The notes: generated by a model from the letters alone, not told the origin. 64,000 nucleotides of DNA from Phycisphaerales bacterium (GCA_020847375.1 JADLCB010000015.1:62001-126000), one strand, 5' to 3'. Positions 44,313 through 53,940 are shown, numbered from the stretch's first letter. Made by a program: numbers and translations.

Positions 44313-45422
44313 TCACCGCACCTGGAGTGTACCGCCTTCAAAGACGATCCCCAACGGTTCGATGATCACCGCCTTACGATCGCCTTCCTTTCGCACGGTT
44401 CCCGCCTGCCAGGCAATATGGTTTGTCTGTCGGGCGATTTCCAGGCAGCGTTGGGCGTCGTCGGGGCGGACATAAACCGCCCACCCCGCGCCCATGTTGA
44501 ACGTCGCGTACATCTCGCGCGTTTCAATCGGCCCGGCCTGCTGCAAAAACGCGAAAATAGGCAGAGGAGGTGCCAGTTGATCCAGATGATAAACAAACGG
44601 TTCATCCAGACGCATCACCTTTCGCCAGCCGTGACCGGTCAAATGTGCCGCGTAATGCAGATCAATGCCCGCCTGCTGACAGGCGGCAATGTAATCGACA
44701 TAAATGACACTGGCATCGAGCAGCGCTTCGCCGTAGCTGCGTCCATCGGGCATTGGGGTCAAATACCCCTGCGGCAGGTGCTGGGCGATACTGCGACACA
44801 GCGTCAACCCGTTGGTCTGCACACCGCTGCTGGCCAGCATGATAATCGCATCGCCATCGGCCACCCGCCCGGTGATGCGGTTTGATTTTGGTGTAATCCG
44901 ACCAAAAGCACTGCCCGCCAGCACGATCGTATCAGGCTCCACAATTCCTTTCAGCGCCGGCGTCTCACCACCACCCCAGACCGCGCCAGCCAGACGGCAA
45001 CCCTGGGCAAAACCATCGGCCAGGTCCTGCGCCCGCTGGTTGTCAGCAAACCACGCGCCATCACCAACGGCAGCGTGCATCGCCACACTGATCGGCATGG
45101 CTCCGGTGGTCACCAGGTCGTTGACGATGGTCGCGACCGTATCAATACCGATGTTGCGGTAATATGACCGGCCGGTCAGTTTGAACATCGCATCGGCGAT
45201 CAGATTCTTCGTGCCCAGCCCTTCCTCCACATGCGCCCAGTAGGCATCGGCCCCTTCGATCAGATAAGCGCTTTCGCCGCGGATGGACGCCGGTTCAGCC
45301 AAACCGTGGGCAAAGAGCGCATCGGCAGTACCGGCGGCGGCTTTCTGGCAGATCCGCTTGAACGTATCCAGAGGTCCGTAATCCACTCCAGCTTGTTCGT
45401 ATGTCACTGACTGCTGCTTCAT
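44313..45422 (-). CDS. purM: divergent phosphoribosylformylglycinamidine cyclo-ligase (PurM-like)
   Basis: Protein of 369 aa. The order of elements fits AIR synthase: YEQAGVDYG, GTKNLIA, IVNDLVTTGAMP, GGGETP, ASSGVQTNGLTLC, EMYATFNMGAGW. Several highly conserved PurM motifs differ: GAEPLFFLDY is GAMPISVAMH, GGETAEMPGMY is GGETPALKGIV, and THITGGG is AHLTGHG. PurM closes the imidazole ring in purine synthesis. It may be a lineage-specific PurM or a related PurM/SelD-superfamily enzyme; no other pur gene is nearby. The ATG at 45422 has a promoter (45432-45460) directly in front. Confidence 0.7.
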   Translation of the reverse strand: MKQQSVTYEQAGVDYGPLDTFKRICQKAAAGTADALFAHGLAEPASIRGESAYLIEGADAYWAHVEEGLGTKNLIADAMFKLTGRSYYRNIGIDTVATIVNDLVTTGAMPISVAMHAAVGDGAWFADNQRAQDLADGFAQGCRLAGAVWGGGETPALKGIVEPDTIVLAGSAFGRITPKSNRITGRVADGDAIIMLASSGVQTNGLTLCRSIAQHLPQGYLTPMPDGRSYGEALLDASVIYVDYIAACQQAGIDLHYAAHLTGHGWRKVMRLDEPFVYHLDQLAPPLPIFAFLQQAGPIETREMYATFNMGAGWAVYVRPDDAQRCLEIARQTNHIAWQAGTVRKEGDRKAVIIEPLGIVFEGGTLQVR

Positions 45423-45431
45423 GGCTGGGCT

Positions 45432-45460
45432 TTTGTAGACCGGCGCGGGCCAAAACGCAA
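45432..45460 (-). promoter_or_regulatory. promoter of the purM-like gene
   Basis: Minus strand: TTGCGT, 17-nt spacer, TACAAA; the ATG follows 9 nt later without Shine-Dalgarno. Confidence 0.4.
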
Positions 45461-45500
45461 AACCCTGCGCTATTTTCACCAAATCAGGTTTGTCCCCGCG

Positions 45501-47594
45501 TTACGGATGATGCCCCACCACGATCGTCCGACATGGCGGCAATGCCTCAAGAAACAATCGTCCGTAGTATTTCGTTTTAATCCGTCCATCCAGAATGACA
45601 ACGATTCCCGTGTCGCGGTGCGAACGAATCAACCGCCCGAAACCCTGTTTCAATTTGATGATCGCCTCCGGCACGGAATAGTCCATGAACGGATTGCCAC
45701 CCGCCTGTTTTATCGCCTCCAAACGCGCTTCGATCAGTGGTTCATCAGGAACCGCAAAAGGAAGCTTGACAATAATCACATTGCGCAGCGCTTCGCCCTG
45801 CACATCGATCCCCTGCCAGAAACTGGCTGTGCCAAACAGCACCGCATTGGGTGTCGTGCGAAATTGCTCCAGCAGTACATTGCGCGATTTACCCTGACCT
45901 TGCACCAATAACGGCAAGGCAAGCTCCTCCAGCGCCGAACTGACCCGGCTGGCCATATCCAGCATCATGTTGTAACTGGTAAACAGCACAAACGCCCCAC
46001 CGTGCGTCTGCTTCAGATAATTGACGACTTTTTGAGCTGCTGCCGGAATAAACCGCATCGTATCCGATGGATCAGGCAGATCGGTCTCGATAAACAAACT
46101 CACCTGCTGGGCATAATCAAACGGCGAACCAAGCTGCAGCGTCCGGGCATCAGCGCAGCCCAGGCGCGACTGGATATAGGTGAAAGGAGTGCGCGGCGGT
46201 TCGGTTGCCGCGTCAGCTTCATTAACCACCTCATTGGCCGGTGCTTCGATTTCAACTGCATCAGCAACATCCGTTGCGCGCCGGCGCGGACGTTTGCGCG
46301 CCCGCCGGGTTGATACGCCTGTGCAGAGGGTGGCACTGGTCATCACCACACTGGGCAGTTTATCGAACAAATGACGTTTGAGTCCCACAGCAATATCGAT
46401 CGGCGCCGCATGCAGACTGATCCGCCGCGGAGTGCGGGCAGACACATCCATCCAGTAAACCGCGTCCGTCATCGCCTGCGATAAAATCGCCTCCGCCGTA
46501 TCAGCCAATAAACCAATCTTGCCCGCTTGCGCGGTAATTTCCGCTGTTTCCTCATCTCCCCTGATTTCCGTCAGCATTGCCTTGAGATGAATCGCCAGAT
46601 CGCGCAACTTGGGCGTCAGGATATTTTCCACCACCCCCGGCCGGTGAATACGACCAGCCCCCGACCGATTCTCCTGGTGCCACGCCAGACAATCCGCAAA
46701 AAATACCTCGCTGCGCTGATGCAACTCCTCCACATCTTCGATGGCGCGATTAGCGCAACTTCCATGCACGCTCAACAGTCCGCGCCCTCGTTTGACATCA
46801 AATAGCTGCCGCAACTGATAACGCAGGCCCGCCTCGGTCAACTTGAGTCCAAAATGCTGACCTGCCACATCCTCAATCGTGTGCGCCTCATCCAGAATGA
46901 CCAGATCATACTTGGGCAGATACTGCACGCCCGCCATGCGCAGCGCCAGATCACTGAAAAACAGGGCATGATTGACCACCAGCAAATTGGCGCTGTTCAT
47001 CCGTCGGCGCGCCGCCTGCCAGTAACAATGGTCATAAAACGGACATTTTTTCCCCAGACAATTACTCTGCTCGGCACAAACCTTGTCCCAGACATCCGGT
47101 TCGGGCACAACCGGAAGGCTGGAGAGCGAACCATCATGATCGTTACGCTCGGCCCACTGCGCAATCATCTGCAGGGATTCAAACTGACGATTGTTTTCAA
47201 ACAGCGTCTGCTGACGAGCCATCGCCTTGGCCAAACGTCGCCGGCAGAGATAATTCCCCCGCCCCTTGGCCAGCACTGCGGTAAATTCCTGCGGATAAAC
47301 CGCGCGCAGCAGCGGAATATCCTTTTCGATCAACTGCTCCTGCAGGCTGATGGTATGCGTCGAAATGACGATGCGTTTTTTATGCTGAACCGCGAAATCA
47401 ATCGCCGGCAACAGGTAGGCAAATGATTTACCCACGCCCGTACCTGCTTCCACCAGCAAATGATGACCGTGCTTGAACGCATCCTCAATCGCTCCGGCCA
47501 TTTTCAACTGCTGCGGGCGCTGTTCGTAGCGATCCCCCAGACGCCGGGCAATAGCGCCTTGTGGACCGAGAATATCCTGCAAGGTGGAGGTCAT
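45501..47594 (-). CDS. dinG: DinG-type ATP-dependent helicase (XPD-like, iron-sulfur)
   Basis: Protein of 697 aa. Walker A is in [16 protein letters not shown] (near 50-65). Four cysteines in [18 protein letters not shown] (about 187-204) fit the 4Fe-4S cluster of XPD/DinG helicases. The DEAH box is in [11 protein letters not shown], and motif VI is in [24 protein letters not shown]. Such 5'-3' helicases unwind R-loops and other damage-linked structures. A low-complexity insert with an [14 protein letters not shown] basic patch sits near residue 425. On the minus strand TGC-TAACAT lies 15 nt before the ATG. Confidence 0.92.
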   Translation of the reverse strand: MTSTLQDILGPQGAIARRLGDRYEQRPQQLKMAGAIEDAFKHGHHLLVEAGTGVGKSFAYLLPAIDFAVQHKKRIVISTHTISLQEQLIEKDIPLLRAVYPQEFTAVLAKGRGNYLCRRRLAKAMARQQTLFENNRQFESLQMIAQWAERNDHDGSLSSLPVVPEPDVWDKVCAEQSNCLGKKCPFYDHCYWQAARRRMNSANLLVVNHALFFSDLALRMAGVQYLPKYDLVILDEAHTIEDVAGQHFGLKLTEAGLRYQLRQLFDVKRGRGLLSVHGSCANRAIEDVEELHQRSEVFFADCLAWHQENRSGAGRIHRPGVVENILTPKLRDLAIHLKAMLTEIRGDEETAEITAQAGKIGLLADTAEAILSQAMTDAVYWMDVSARTPRRISLHAAPIDIAVGLKRHLFDKLPSVVMTSATLCTGVSTRRARKRPRRRATDVADAVEIEAPANEVVNEADAATEPPRTPFTYIQSRLGCADARTLQLGSPFDYAQQVSLFIETDLPDPSDTMRFIPAAAQKVVNYLKQTHGGAFVLFTSYNMMLDMASRVSSALEELALPLLVQGQGKSRNVLLEQFRTTPNAVLFGTASFWQGIDVQGEALRNVIIVKLPFAVPDEPLIEARLEAIKQAGGNPFMDYSVPEAIIKLKQGFGRLIRSHRDTGIVVILDGRIKTKYYGRLFLEALPPCRTIVVGHHP

Positions 47595-47922
47595 GGGTTT
47601 CCCCCGGCTATGTTAGCAACAAGTTCGATACGCGCACAAAGCAGCAGGTGATAATTATTGGCTGGTGTCACTCCCATTTCCCCTTCAATGAAAATAATAC
47701 ACCCCTGCGCCTCATCGTGCGTCAGCATGCGCCTTGCTGTCGATTCGATTTTATGCTTGTTTTGGTCTTATTTCTGCCGAATTTTTATTTTAATGATCCT
47801 CATCGACCTCCAGAACGCACAACAGGTTGACAGCCGTCGCCAATCAGTGAAGATTGCCCGATAAATACCCTTTTTCGCTACCCGACAGTGCGTATCTCGC
47901 GATGCGCTGGAGCATTGTTGTC
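47595..47922. other. 328-nt divergent region, dinG / PAP2
   Basis: No gene is seen. TTGACA at 47827-47832, a 17-nt spacer and AAGATT at 47850-47855 form a possible promoter for the PAP2 gene. The part around 47730-47800 is T-rich. Confidence 0.45.
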
Positions 47923-48699
47923 ATGATACAACCTAAACCTGCAAACTGGCGCTTTAACGGCTTGTTGATTGCGCATCTGCTGGCCGGGCTGCTGATTGGC
48001 AGTTGGTGGCTGGCGCCGACGCGCCAAATCTGGGACAGCATCGACGAATGGGTCGCCATCAACCTGAATGGGTTGCTGGCGCACGGTCACGGGTGGCAGA
48101 TTTTCTGGGCGATCACCAACGCCAGGATTTTTGATCTGGTCGCTGCCGGCATCATGATGGGGTTGCTGCTGTTGTATCTTTGGCGCGGCGGTGCAGCCGA
48201 ACAGTTCAATCAACGTCTTGCCCAGATCACGTTTATCGGTATGTACCTGCTGGTCGTCGTCACGATCAGCCATAAATTTCTTTTCAAAAACGTCGGACGG
48301 CACAGCCCATCTTTGATGCTCGAACCCTTTTATCTGCTTTCGGATCTGCTGGATGATCTGCGGATCAACTACAAAATTTCGTCAAAAAATTCCTTCCCTG
48401 GCGATCATGCCACCGTCGTCGCGGTATTCGCCGGTTTGTTCTGGACGATTGCCAACTGGCGCTACGGGCTGGCCGCAGCCGTTTTGGCGCTGCTGTTCAT
48501 TCTGCCCCGACTGGTCGGTGGTGCGCATTGGTTGACCGATACGCTGGTCGGCGGTGGTGCAATTGCGCTGATTGCCGTCAGTTGGGCCGTGGCAACGCCG
48601 CTGGCAGCGACGATCATCCAACGCCTGACTGATTTTTTCGATGCCCTAGCCAGACGAATCGACCGCCGGCGTCAAGACCAGCGCCAACCCAGCAGTTGA
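47923..48699 (+). CDS. PAP2-family membrane phosphatase
   Basis: Protein of 258 aa with about six hydrophobic segments. The three PAP2 phosphatase motifs are present in modified form: KNVGRHSP (motif 1), SFPGDHA (motif 2, acid-base His) and GGAHWLTDTLVG (motif 3, nucleophile His). Family members remove phosphate from lipid phosphates such as phosphatidate, PGP or undecaprenyl diphosphate. I chose the ATG at 47923 for its GGAG 10 nt upstream; an ATG at 47902 and a TTG at 47854 are in frame. A mosaic repeat follows the gene. Confidence 0.82.
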   Translation: MIQPKPANWRFNGLLIAHLLAGLLIGSWWLAPTRQIWDSIDEWVAINLNGLLAHGHGWQIFWAITNARIFDLVAAGIMMGLLLLYLWRGGAAEQFNQRLAQITFIGMYLLVVVTISHKFLFKNVGRHSPSLMLEPFYLLSDLLDDLRINYKISSKNSFPGDHATVVAVFAGLFWTIANWRYGLAAAVLALLFILPRLVGGAHWLTDTLVGGGAIALIAVSWAVATPLAATIIQRLTDFFDALARRIDRRRQDQRQPSS

Positions 48700-48776
48700 T
48701 CCCCTATTCTCAAAGACGAAAAATCGTTCTGCCAATACAGGGCAGTCGCAAATAGCCCGCGAAGGTCGATGTATTA

Positions 48777-48839
48777 ACGAGCCGCGACCGTCAGGGAGCG
48801 GTTTTTGAGCCGATCGGACGCTTACTTGCGTTTGCCCTG
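48777..48839 (+). repeat. mosaic intergenic repeat, copy 2 (module A then inverted module B)
   Basis: Module A (48777-48815) is identical over 39 nt to 37249-37287. Directly joined to it, 48814-48839 is the reverse complement of module B (37210-37235) with one mismatch. In copy 1 the order is B then A; here it is A then inverted B. The hairpin plus TTTTT in module A could end PAP2 transcription. Confidence 0.85.
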
Positions 48840-48888
48840 TCTGCCAATACGACTACCGCCCGGTATTGTATTGCAACATAACGGTTCG

Positions 48889-48897
48889 TGTTATACT
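48889..48897 (+). promoter_or_regulatory. extended -10 of the hydroxyacid dehydrogenase gene
   Basis: TGT followed by TATACT; the ATG is 7 nt downstream, so the predicted transcript starts at about the first codon. TTGCAA lies upstream with a short 15-nt spacer. Confidence 0.5.
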
Positions 48898-48904
48898 CGC
48901 GACC

Positions 48905-49885
48905 ATGCCCACAAATCAGCCCGCCATCTGGTCAAATGTGCATTACAACCCCGAAGCCATCGCCCAATTTGAACAGGGAATTTCGGCGTACCGAATATTG
49001 TGGGCGCAAGTGCGCCATGCTTCCAATCTCGTCGAAGTCAGTGCCGATCCGAAACTGGCTGATGCCAATATCGTCTTTGGTCAACCCGAAGTTGCCGGTG
49101 CAATGGCAGCTGAAAATTTGCGCTGGATTCATCTGACTACCGCCGGTTACACCCGTTTTGACACGCCGGAATTTCGTCAATTCGCCAAAAAGCGCAACCT
49201 CGTCTTAACCACCAGCTCCAGCATCTACTCCGAACCATGCGCTCAACATGTGGTTGCGTATATTTTCGCCCAGGCGCGGTTGTTGGGGGAGACTTTTCGT
49301 ATTCAGTTATCCGAGCGCAGTTGGAACAGCCTGCCCCTGCGTCAGCGCTGCACCCTGCTGGGCGGTCAGCGTGTTCTGATTTACGGTTTTGGTGCCATTG
49401 CCCAGCGCGTGGTTGAGCTGCTGGCGCCATTGCAACTGGACATCATTGGTGTGCGCCGTCAGCCCAGCGGACAGGAATCAGTTAAAACGATCACCGTCGC
49501 AGATGCCGAAACCCTGATCGGCGAAGCGGATATTATCGTCAATCTTTTACCAGCCAACGCTGACTCCAACGGGTTTTTCAATGCTGAACGAATCAGCAAA
49601 ATGAAATCCACTGCCCTGTTCATCAATATTGGTCGGGGGGCGACGGTCGATCAGGCAGCCTTGCACGATGCCTTGTCCCGCGGAAAACTCGCAGCAGCCT
49701 ACCTGGATGTCGCCACACCCGAACCACTGCCACCGGAAAACCCGCTGTGGACACTATCAAACTGCCACATCACCCCGCACAACGCCGGCGGTTTCAGCGG
49801 CGAAGGCCAAGCCATTGTCCAGTATTTTCTGGAAAATCTGCGACGCTTTGAAACGGGTACACCGCTGGCCGATCGCGTGCTCTAG
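48905..49885 (+). CDS. D-isomer-specific 2-hydroxyacid dehydrogenase
   Basis: Protein of 326 aa. NAD-binding domain with VLIYGFGAIAQRVVELL (Gly-x-Gly motif, about 160-176). Catalytic Arg in INIGRGATVDQ, Glu in the DVATPEPLPPENPLW segment and His in HITPHNAGGFSGE. It would interconvert a 2-keto acid and a D-2-hydroxy acid; the substrate cannot be read from the sequence. An upstream in-frame ATG at 48866 would place the strong -10 inside the gene, so the ATG at 48905 is preferred. Confidence 0.9.
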   Translation: MPTNQPAIWSNVHYNPEAIAQFEQGISAYRILWAQVRHASNLVEVSADPKLADANIVFGQPEVAGAMAAENLRWIHLTTAGYTRFDTPEFRQFAKKRNLVLTTSSSIYSEPCAQHVVAYIFAQARLLGETFRIQLSERSWNSLPLRQRCTLLGGQRVLIYGFGAIAQRVVELLAPLQLDIIGVRRQPSGQESVKTITVADAETLIGEADIIVNLLPANADSNGFFNAERISKMKSTALFINIGRGATVDQAALHDALSRGKLAAAYLDVATPEPLPPENPLWTLSNCHITPHNAGGFSGEGQAIVQYFLENLRRFETGTPLADRVL

Positions 49886-49935
49886 GCCACTGGGATAACA
49901 ATCACAACTAATGAAATTGCGACACTACGACGGGT

Positions 49936-50580
49936 TCAGCGCATCACCCAATGCTCGTCAATAGCTTTGATGTGGTTGTTCGCTGGGTCATTGCTGGCCC
50001 CGATGGTCTGGTAGTTCAGTTGCAAAGTTTTCTGCAGCGTAAACTCCTTGTCGCCCACCTTGAACGATGCGAATTCGCCGCTCAAACCCGTAACAAAAAT
50101 GCTGAACTGCCCCATGGTCGGCGAGGGTTCGCGCCAGATCGCCACGCCGTCTTTGGCTTGATCATCGCCCAGCAGAAGCTGGCCGCCGATCTGGATCGAT
50201 GTTTGCAGAAAACGGGAGTCTTCGCGCAACTTGATCGCTTGGAAAACCGCATCGGGAATGGCATTGTCCGAACGGATCACCGCACCTGCATCTGTGAGCA
50301 TCTCAAAGACCGGCAGGAACATCCGCTCGCGGTCGGTGTTGTTGGTCACGGTATAGGTGATGTACCAGAACGCCTCGGCGTTGGCTTGACCGGGCACTTC
50401 GACAATCACACGTTTGGGTGAAGCGTGGGTGAAATCAAACTGCCAGGCAATCGGAAAAACGCTGGGGGTTGGAAAAGCCGGCGCCTGCCCCTGTCCCGGT
50501 GCCGCGGAAGGCTGCTCCTGAGCACTGACAACCGCTGCACTGACAACAAGCAAACCAGAGGCAAGCAGAATACGAAACAT
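49936..50580 (-). CDS. exported protein of unknown function
   Basis: Protein of 214 aa, not recognised. The start at 50580 has GGAG 9 nt upstream. Signal peptide MFRILLASGLLVVSAAVVSAQ with likely cleavage at about residue 20 (VSA/Q). A Pro/Gln/Ala-rich linker follows. The rest looks beta-rich, with WYITYTVTNNTDRERMFLPVFEM, typical of small immunoglobulin-like or DUF4352-like extracytoplasmic domains. It is convergent with the dehydrogenase gene (50-nt gap) and divergent from the GNAT gene. Confidence 0.65.
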   Translation of the reverse strand: MFRILLASGLLVVSAAVVSAQEQPSAAPGQGQAPAFPTPSVFPIAWQFDFTHASPKRVIVEVPGQANAEAFWYITYTVTNNTDRERMFLPVFEMLTDAGAVIRSDNAIPDAVFQAIKLREDSRFLQTSIQIGGQLLLGDDQAKDGVAIWREPSPTMGQFSIFVTGLSGEFASFKVGDKEFTLQKTLQLNYQTIGASNDPANNHIKAIDEHWVMR

Positions 50581-50693
50581 GATGCAACTCCGAGATAGTA
50601 ACTGATTGATCGCCATTGGCGTGTCGTCTTACAGCCTTACGGGGCAGCAGGCGTCCACAATACTTTTCCGACCGCTTCTGTTCAGTCGGCCAA

Positions 50694-50721
50694 TTGCCCT
50701 GCGGCGCAGCTGTGTTATTCT
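50694..50721 (+). promoter_or_regulatory. promoter of the GNAT gene
   Basis: TTGCCC, 16-nt spacer ending TGT (extended -10), TATTCT. The leader to the ATG at 50785 would be about 57 nt. Confidence 0.45.
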
Positions 50722-50784
50722 CAATGCAGGTATTGGCTGTGTCAAATTTGCCTGCTTGTCACGACCACCAAGCCACGAACACCC

Positions 50785-51729
50785 ATGTACGATTTTCGCC
50801 CTGCCCATCCTGACGAAACCCAACCGGCGCTGCGGATTATCCTCGGACATAATGGCCAACTGGCTGATAATAATGAAGTTCTGAGCTTCCTGCGCCTGAC
50901 GGTCAAACGCCATATTGACCTTGGTCAGCTCTGGCTGGCCACCGACCAATCCCAGCAGATTATCACGGCCGCCCTGCCCATTGTCTCGCCGGGCCGAACG
51001 GTACAGCTGATGCTGCCCACCGCTGTACCCGCCGCTGCCGGTCAACCCCAGGTACTGGACAAACTGATCCAGAGACTCTGCAGCCACTATCGCAGCCAGG
51101 GCATTATCCTGGCGCAGGGGCTGGTTGGTCCCGATGACAAACGGTTGATCGAGTGTTTGAGTTGCTGCGGTTTTTCCAAGGTGGCGGAATTGATTTATCA
51201 TCGCCATTCCTCGCCCCAGACCTACCGCCGCTACCAACTGCCCCCCGGGCTGCAGGCGATTCATTACAGTCCCCAGAATCACAATCTATTTGCCGCCACC
51301 GTGCTGGCTAGTTATGAAAATACGCTGGATTGCCCGTCCATGGATGGAATCCGCCCGATCGACGATGTGCTGACCGGTCATAAGGCGGTTGGCCCGTTCG
51401 ATCCGCAGCTCTGGACATTATTGATGGATGGCCAACAGGCGGTCGGCGTTGCGCTGATTTCCCGGCTTTACGACGGCAACGCTGGCGAGCTGGTTTACAT
51501 CGGTCTGCCCGCGCCGGCGCGCGGTCGAGGCTTGGGTCATGTTCTGCTTCAGTACGCACTGGGGCAACTGGCGCGGGCCGGAATGAAACAGATGTTACTG
51601 GCTGTCGATTCAATCAATACGCCGGCATTGCGTCTTTATGAGCATCACCAGTTCGACACCTTCAGCCGAAAACTGGTGCTGATGCGTCATCTGGCGGCCG
51701 AAAAACCGACCGATACTTGCGTCAGCTAG
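50785..51729 (+). CDS. GNAT-family N-acetyltransferase, two-lobe
   Basis: Protein of 314 aa. The C-terminal half (about 160-300) is a clear GNAT domain: GELVYIGLPAPARGRGLGHVLLQYAL holds the acetyl-CoA loop (RGRGLG) and VDSINTPALRLYEHHQFDTF is motif B. The N-terminal half looks like a degenerate second GNAT lobe, as in mycothiol-synthase-like proteins. The acceptor is unknown. No Shine-Dalgarno is clear. It is convergent with the alpha/beta hydrolase gene (31 nt). Confidence 0.8.
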   Translation: MYDFRPAHPDETQPALRIILGHNGQLADNNEVLSFLRLTVKRHIDLGQLWLATDQSQQIITAALPIVSPGRTVQLMLPTAVPAAAGQPQVLDKLIQRLCSHYRSQGIILAQGLVGPDDKRLIECLSCCGFSKVAELIYHRHSSPQTYRRYQLPPGLQAIHYSPQNHNLFAATVLASYENTLDCPSMDGIRPIDDVLTGHKAVGPFDPQLWTLLMDGQQAVGVALISRLYDGNAGELVYIGLPAPARGRGLGHVLLQYALGQLARAGMKQMLLAVDSINTPALRLYEHHQFDTFSRKLVLMRHLAAEKPTDTCVS

Positions 51730-51760
51730 ACAAAATCGCCGTGCTGATCAAACCACTGTA

Positions 51761-52933
51761 TCAGCTGGCGCGGGTCACAGGTTTGGTATAGCGGGCAAAA
51801 TGCCTGGCGGACGCCGCCGGCAGCCGCCAGCCCGATGAAGATTGCGGCGCTGACACTGACTCGCTTTCCTGTCCAGCATCGCTCGCCGCAGGAACATTGC
51901 GCAACGCCAGCGGTCGCGTCATCACCATGGCTGAACGCCGATGACCGGTACTGGCCAGGCGCGGACGGGCATCGTGCATGAACTGACTGATCGAAGCCAG
52001 CACCGACGGATCATCCAGAAGCTCCGCCCCATGTCGTTGCGAAGACTCGACAAGCATGGTGCGGCAGACCGAGCGCGTGCTCATCGCCAGCTCCTGCGAC
52101 ATCGACGCCGGGACAATCTGATCATCGCTGCCATGAACCAGTAGAATTGGACAGCGTACAGACTTGATGTGGCGGCTGGCGTCAAATTTATGGCGCACCA
52201 GAATATCCACCGTCCGCTGCGGTAAACGCCAGTGCAACAATTCGGGCATGCTGGTAATCGGGCTGAGGCCGATCAGCCCAGCCGCTTCATGACTGGCCGC
52301 CAGTTCCGCCGCCACCGCAGCGCCCATCCCGCAACCCATCAAAATAATGCGCCCCGGTTCGATATCCGGTCGATCCAACAGATATTCCAAAGCCGCTTCG
52401 GCCGTGGCATAACAACCCTGCTGACTGGGATCACCACTGCTTTGACCATATCCGATATATTCAGGCACGACGACATTCACGCCGCAACGATTCAGGTGTT
52501 CAACAACTGGCAACATGGTCGCCAGATACATTTCCGCCCCGTAAAAGAACAAAACCGTCGGCTGCGAATGATAATCATCCAGCGGCAAGCCTTGCGAATC
52601 GCAGGCCCGCGAGATCAGGATCGCCACCTGCTGAGCCGGAACGGGCGGAGCGCCGCTCTTGCCCGCCTGCACCAGCGCGTCCTCATCGTAAACAGGCAGA
52701 CGAAGCAGCTCCTGATCATTGGTTATTTTAACCGCTGCCCGACCCGTTCCCTGGGAAAGATGACCCGGAAAAATAATCTGATCCTGATGGCGAAAGTCGC
52801 GGATGGCACGCATCGTGCACATCGCCCGATTCAGTTGATCGGTCAGTTGCTTCCAAGAGCCACTGATGATCCCCGCCGGGGCTGGCTGTTGGACAGAATC
52901 TTCCGACAATCCCCTGGAGTTGAGTAAACTCAT
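51761..52933 (-). CDS. alpha/beta hydrolase with Cys nucleophile elbow
   Basis: Protein of 390 aa. The first 90 residues are not conserved. The hydrolase core begins near residue 103 (VAILISRACDSQG). It has PEYIGYGQSSG, the nucleophile elbow MGCGMGA with Cys201 where Ser is usual, HGSDDQIVP with Asp271, and His301 in SQRHGAEL. A Cys nucleophile is known in dienelactone hydrolases. The overall plan resembles BAAT/prolyl-oligopeptidase-like intracellular esterases. Start at 52933 with AAGGGAA upstream; a TTG at 53032 would add 33 non-conserved residues. The C-terminal 70 residues are low complexity. Confidence 0.8.
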   Translation of the reverse strand: MSLLNSRGLSEDSVQQPAPAGIISGSWKQLTDQLNRAMCTMRAIRDFRHQDQIIFPGHLSQGTGRAAVKITNDQELLRLPVYDEDALVQAGKSGAPPVPAQQVAILISRACDSQGLPLDDYHSQPTVLFFYGAEMYLATMLPVVEHLNRCGVNVVVPEYIGYGQSSGDPSQQGCYATAEAALEYLLDRPDIEPGRIILMGCGMGAAVAAELAASHEAAGLIGLSPITSMPELLHWRLPQRTVDILVRHKFDASRHIKSVRCPILLVHGSDDQIVPASMSQELAMSTRSVCRTMLVESSQRHGAELLDDPSVLASISQFMHDARPRLASTGHRRSAMVMTRPLALRNVPAASDAGQESESVSAPQSSSGWRLPAASARHFARYTKPVTRAS

Positions 52934-53383
52934 GCGCACACCGTTTCCCTTCGTGCTGAAGCTTCCATCCCCATCGACCGACTTGCCTCGGATGGAACAG
53001 CCAAAGCGATCGTGCTCCTGTAAATAATTCAACGAGAACTACCTCAGAGCGTACGGATTATAGGCTGCAAGGTTTTTATCGGACTTGTTGACTATCGGAC
53101 CTTCGCACCAGAACGAACGGATCAGCGCTTCGGTGAGCTGCCACACGAAATAAAGATGAAGAAAATGTAATGCACTGCGTCACAATGCCGAAGTTGCGCA
53201 CCGAAGCACTGACGATAATCAAAAACTTGTTCCTGCCGTGACCAAAAGTTGAAAAAGACACGCGAGGAATCGTATGCTTCATCTATTGCAGAATTATCGC
53301 GTGTAAACTCGGCGGCACTATTGCATTCGCCGGAGCGTTCAGTCAGAATTGGCCGACTTAAAAGAATCAGTCTGAGTTCAATA
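52934..53383. other. 450-nt divergent region with an inverted repeat
   Basis: No convincing gene; a short minus-strand frame (53076-53282) has no start signal. CAGCGCTTCGGTG (53123-53135) and CACCGAAGCACTG (53199-53211) pair at 12 of 13 positions across a 63-nt gap. This could be a structured leader or a protein site. Confidence 0.4.
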
Positions 53384-53743
53384 ATGCCGTCAAACGCCCC
53401 CTTTAATGTACAAACAATTCAAAATGCGACCGTCATCGAGTTCACAATCTCGTCGTTGATGGATCCGCTGGAACTGGAAATGATCGGTGAGGCGCTCTAC
53501 CGGCTGGTTGATGAGCAGGATAAACGAATTCTCATCCTGGATTTCGAGCGTGTTGAATTCCTCAGCTCCCAGGCCATTGGTATTTTGCTCGCCTTGCACA
53601 AAAAACTGCGTACGCTCAAGGGATCCAAATTCATTCTCTGCGGCGTGGGGGAGCGCTTGCGCGAGCTGTTGCGCATCACCCAGCTCGATCGCCTGCTGAC
53701 AATCAAACCCTCGCAGAGAGAAGCGGTTAAAAGCATCTCTTAA
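53384..53743 (+). CDS. STAS-domain anti-sigma factor antagonist
   Basis: Protein of 119 aa. It consists of one STAS domain: VIEFTISSLMDPLELEMIGEALYRLV, then ILDFERVEFLSSQAIGILLALHKKL. Ser61-Ser62 match the phosphorylation site of SpoIIAA/RsbV-like antagonists. Such proteins release a sigma factor by binding its anti-sigma kinase when dephosphorylated. No RsbW-like kinase or PP2C gene is in the window. The start at 53384 fits the domain border; upstream in-frame codons run to 53249 but look non-coding. Confidence 0.85.
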   Translation: MPSNAPFNVQTIQNATVIEFTISSLMDPLELEMIGEALYRLVDEQDKRILILDFERVEFLSSQAIGILLALHKKLRTLKGSKFILCGVGERLRELLRITQLDRLLTIKPSQREAVKSIS

Positions 53744-53940
53744 GCCCGCCCTGACAATTTCGGCCATCAACGCGATTCGGTACGACGCCGGCCAACAAAG
53801 TCACACTTTTTTCATTGCCCAAACGCCCACGACTTTCGACAATGAGCATTGTCTGATCGACGACGATCGACCGCGCGCAACCGTTTATCATCCTGAATCG
53901 GTCTGCGCGCTCTGATCCACAGGTTTTAACCGGAGCTGCC

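Noticed and set aside
47923..53743. Defence or mobile island among the unrelated single genes of the 48-54 kb stretch
   Set aside because: I found no integrase, transposase, toxin-antitoxin, nuclease or phage gene, and composition does not change; the genes are ordinary metabolic, envelope and regulatory families.
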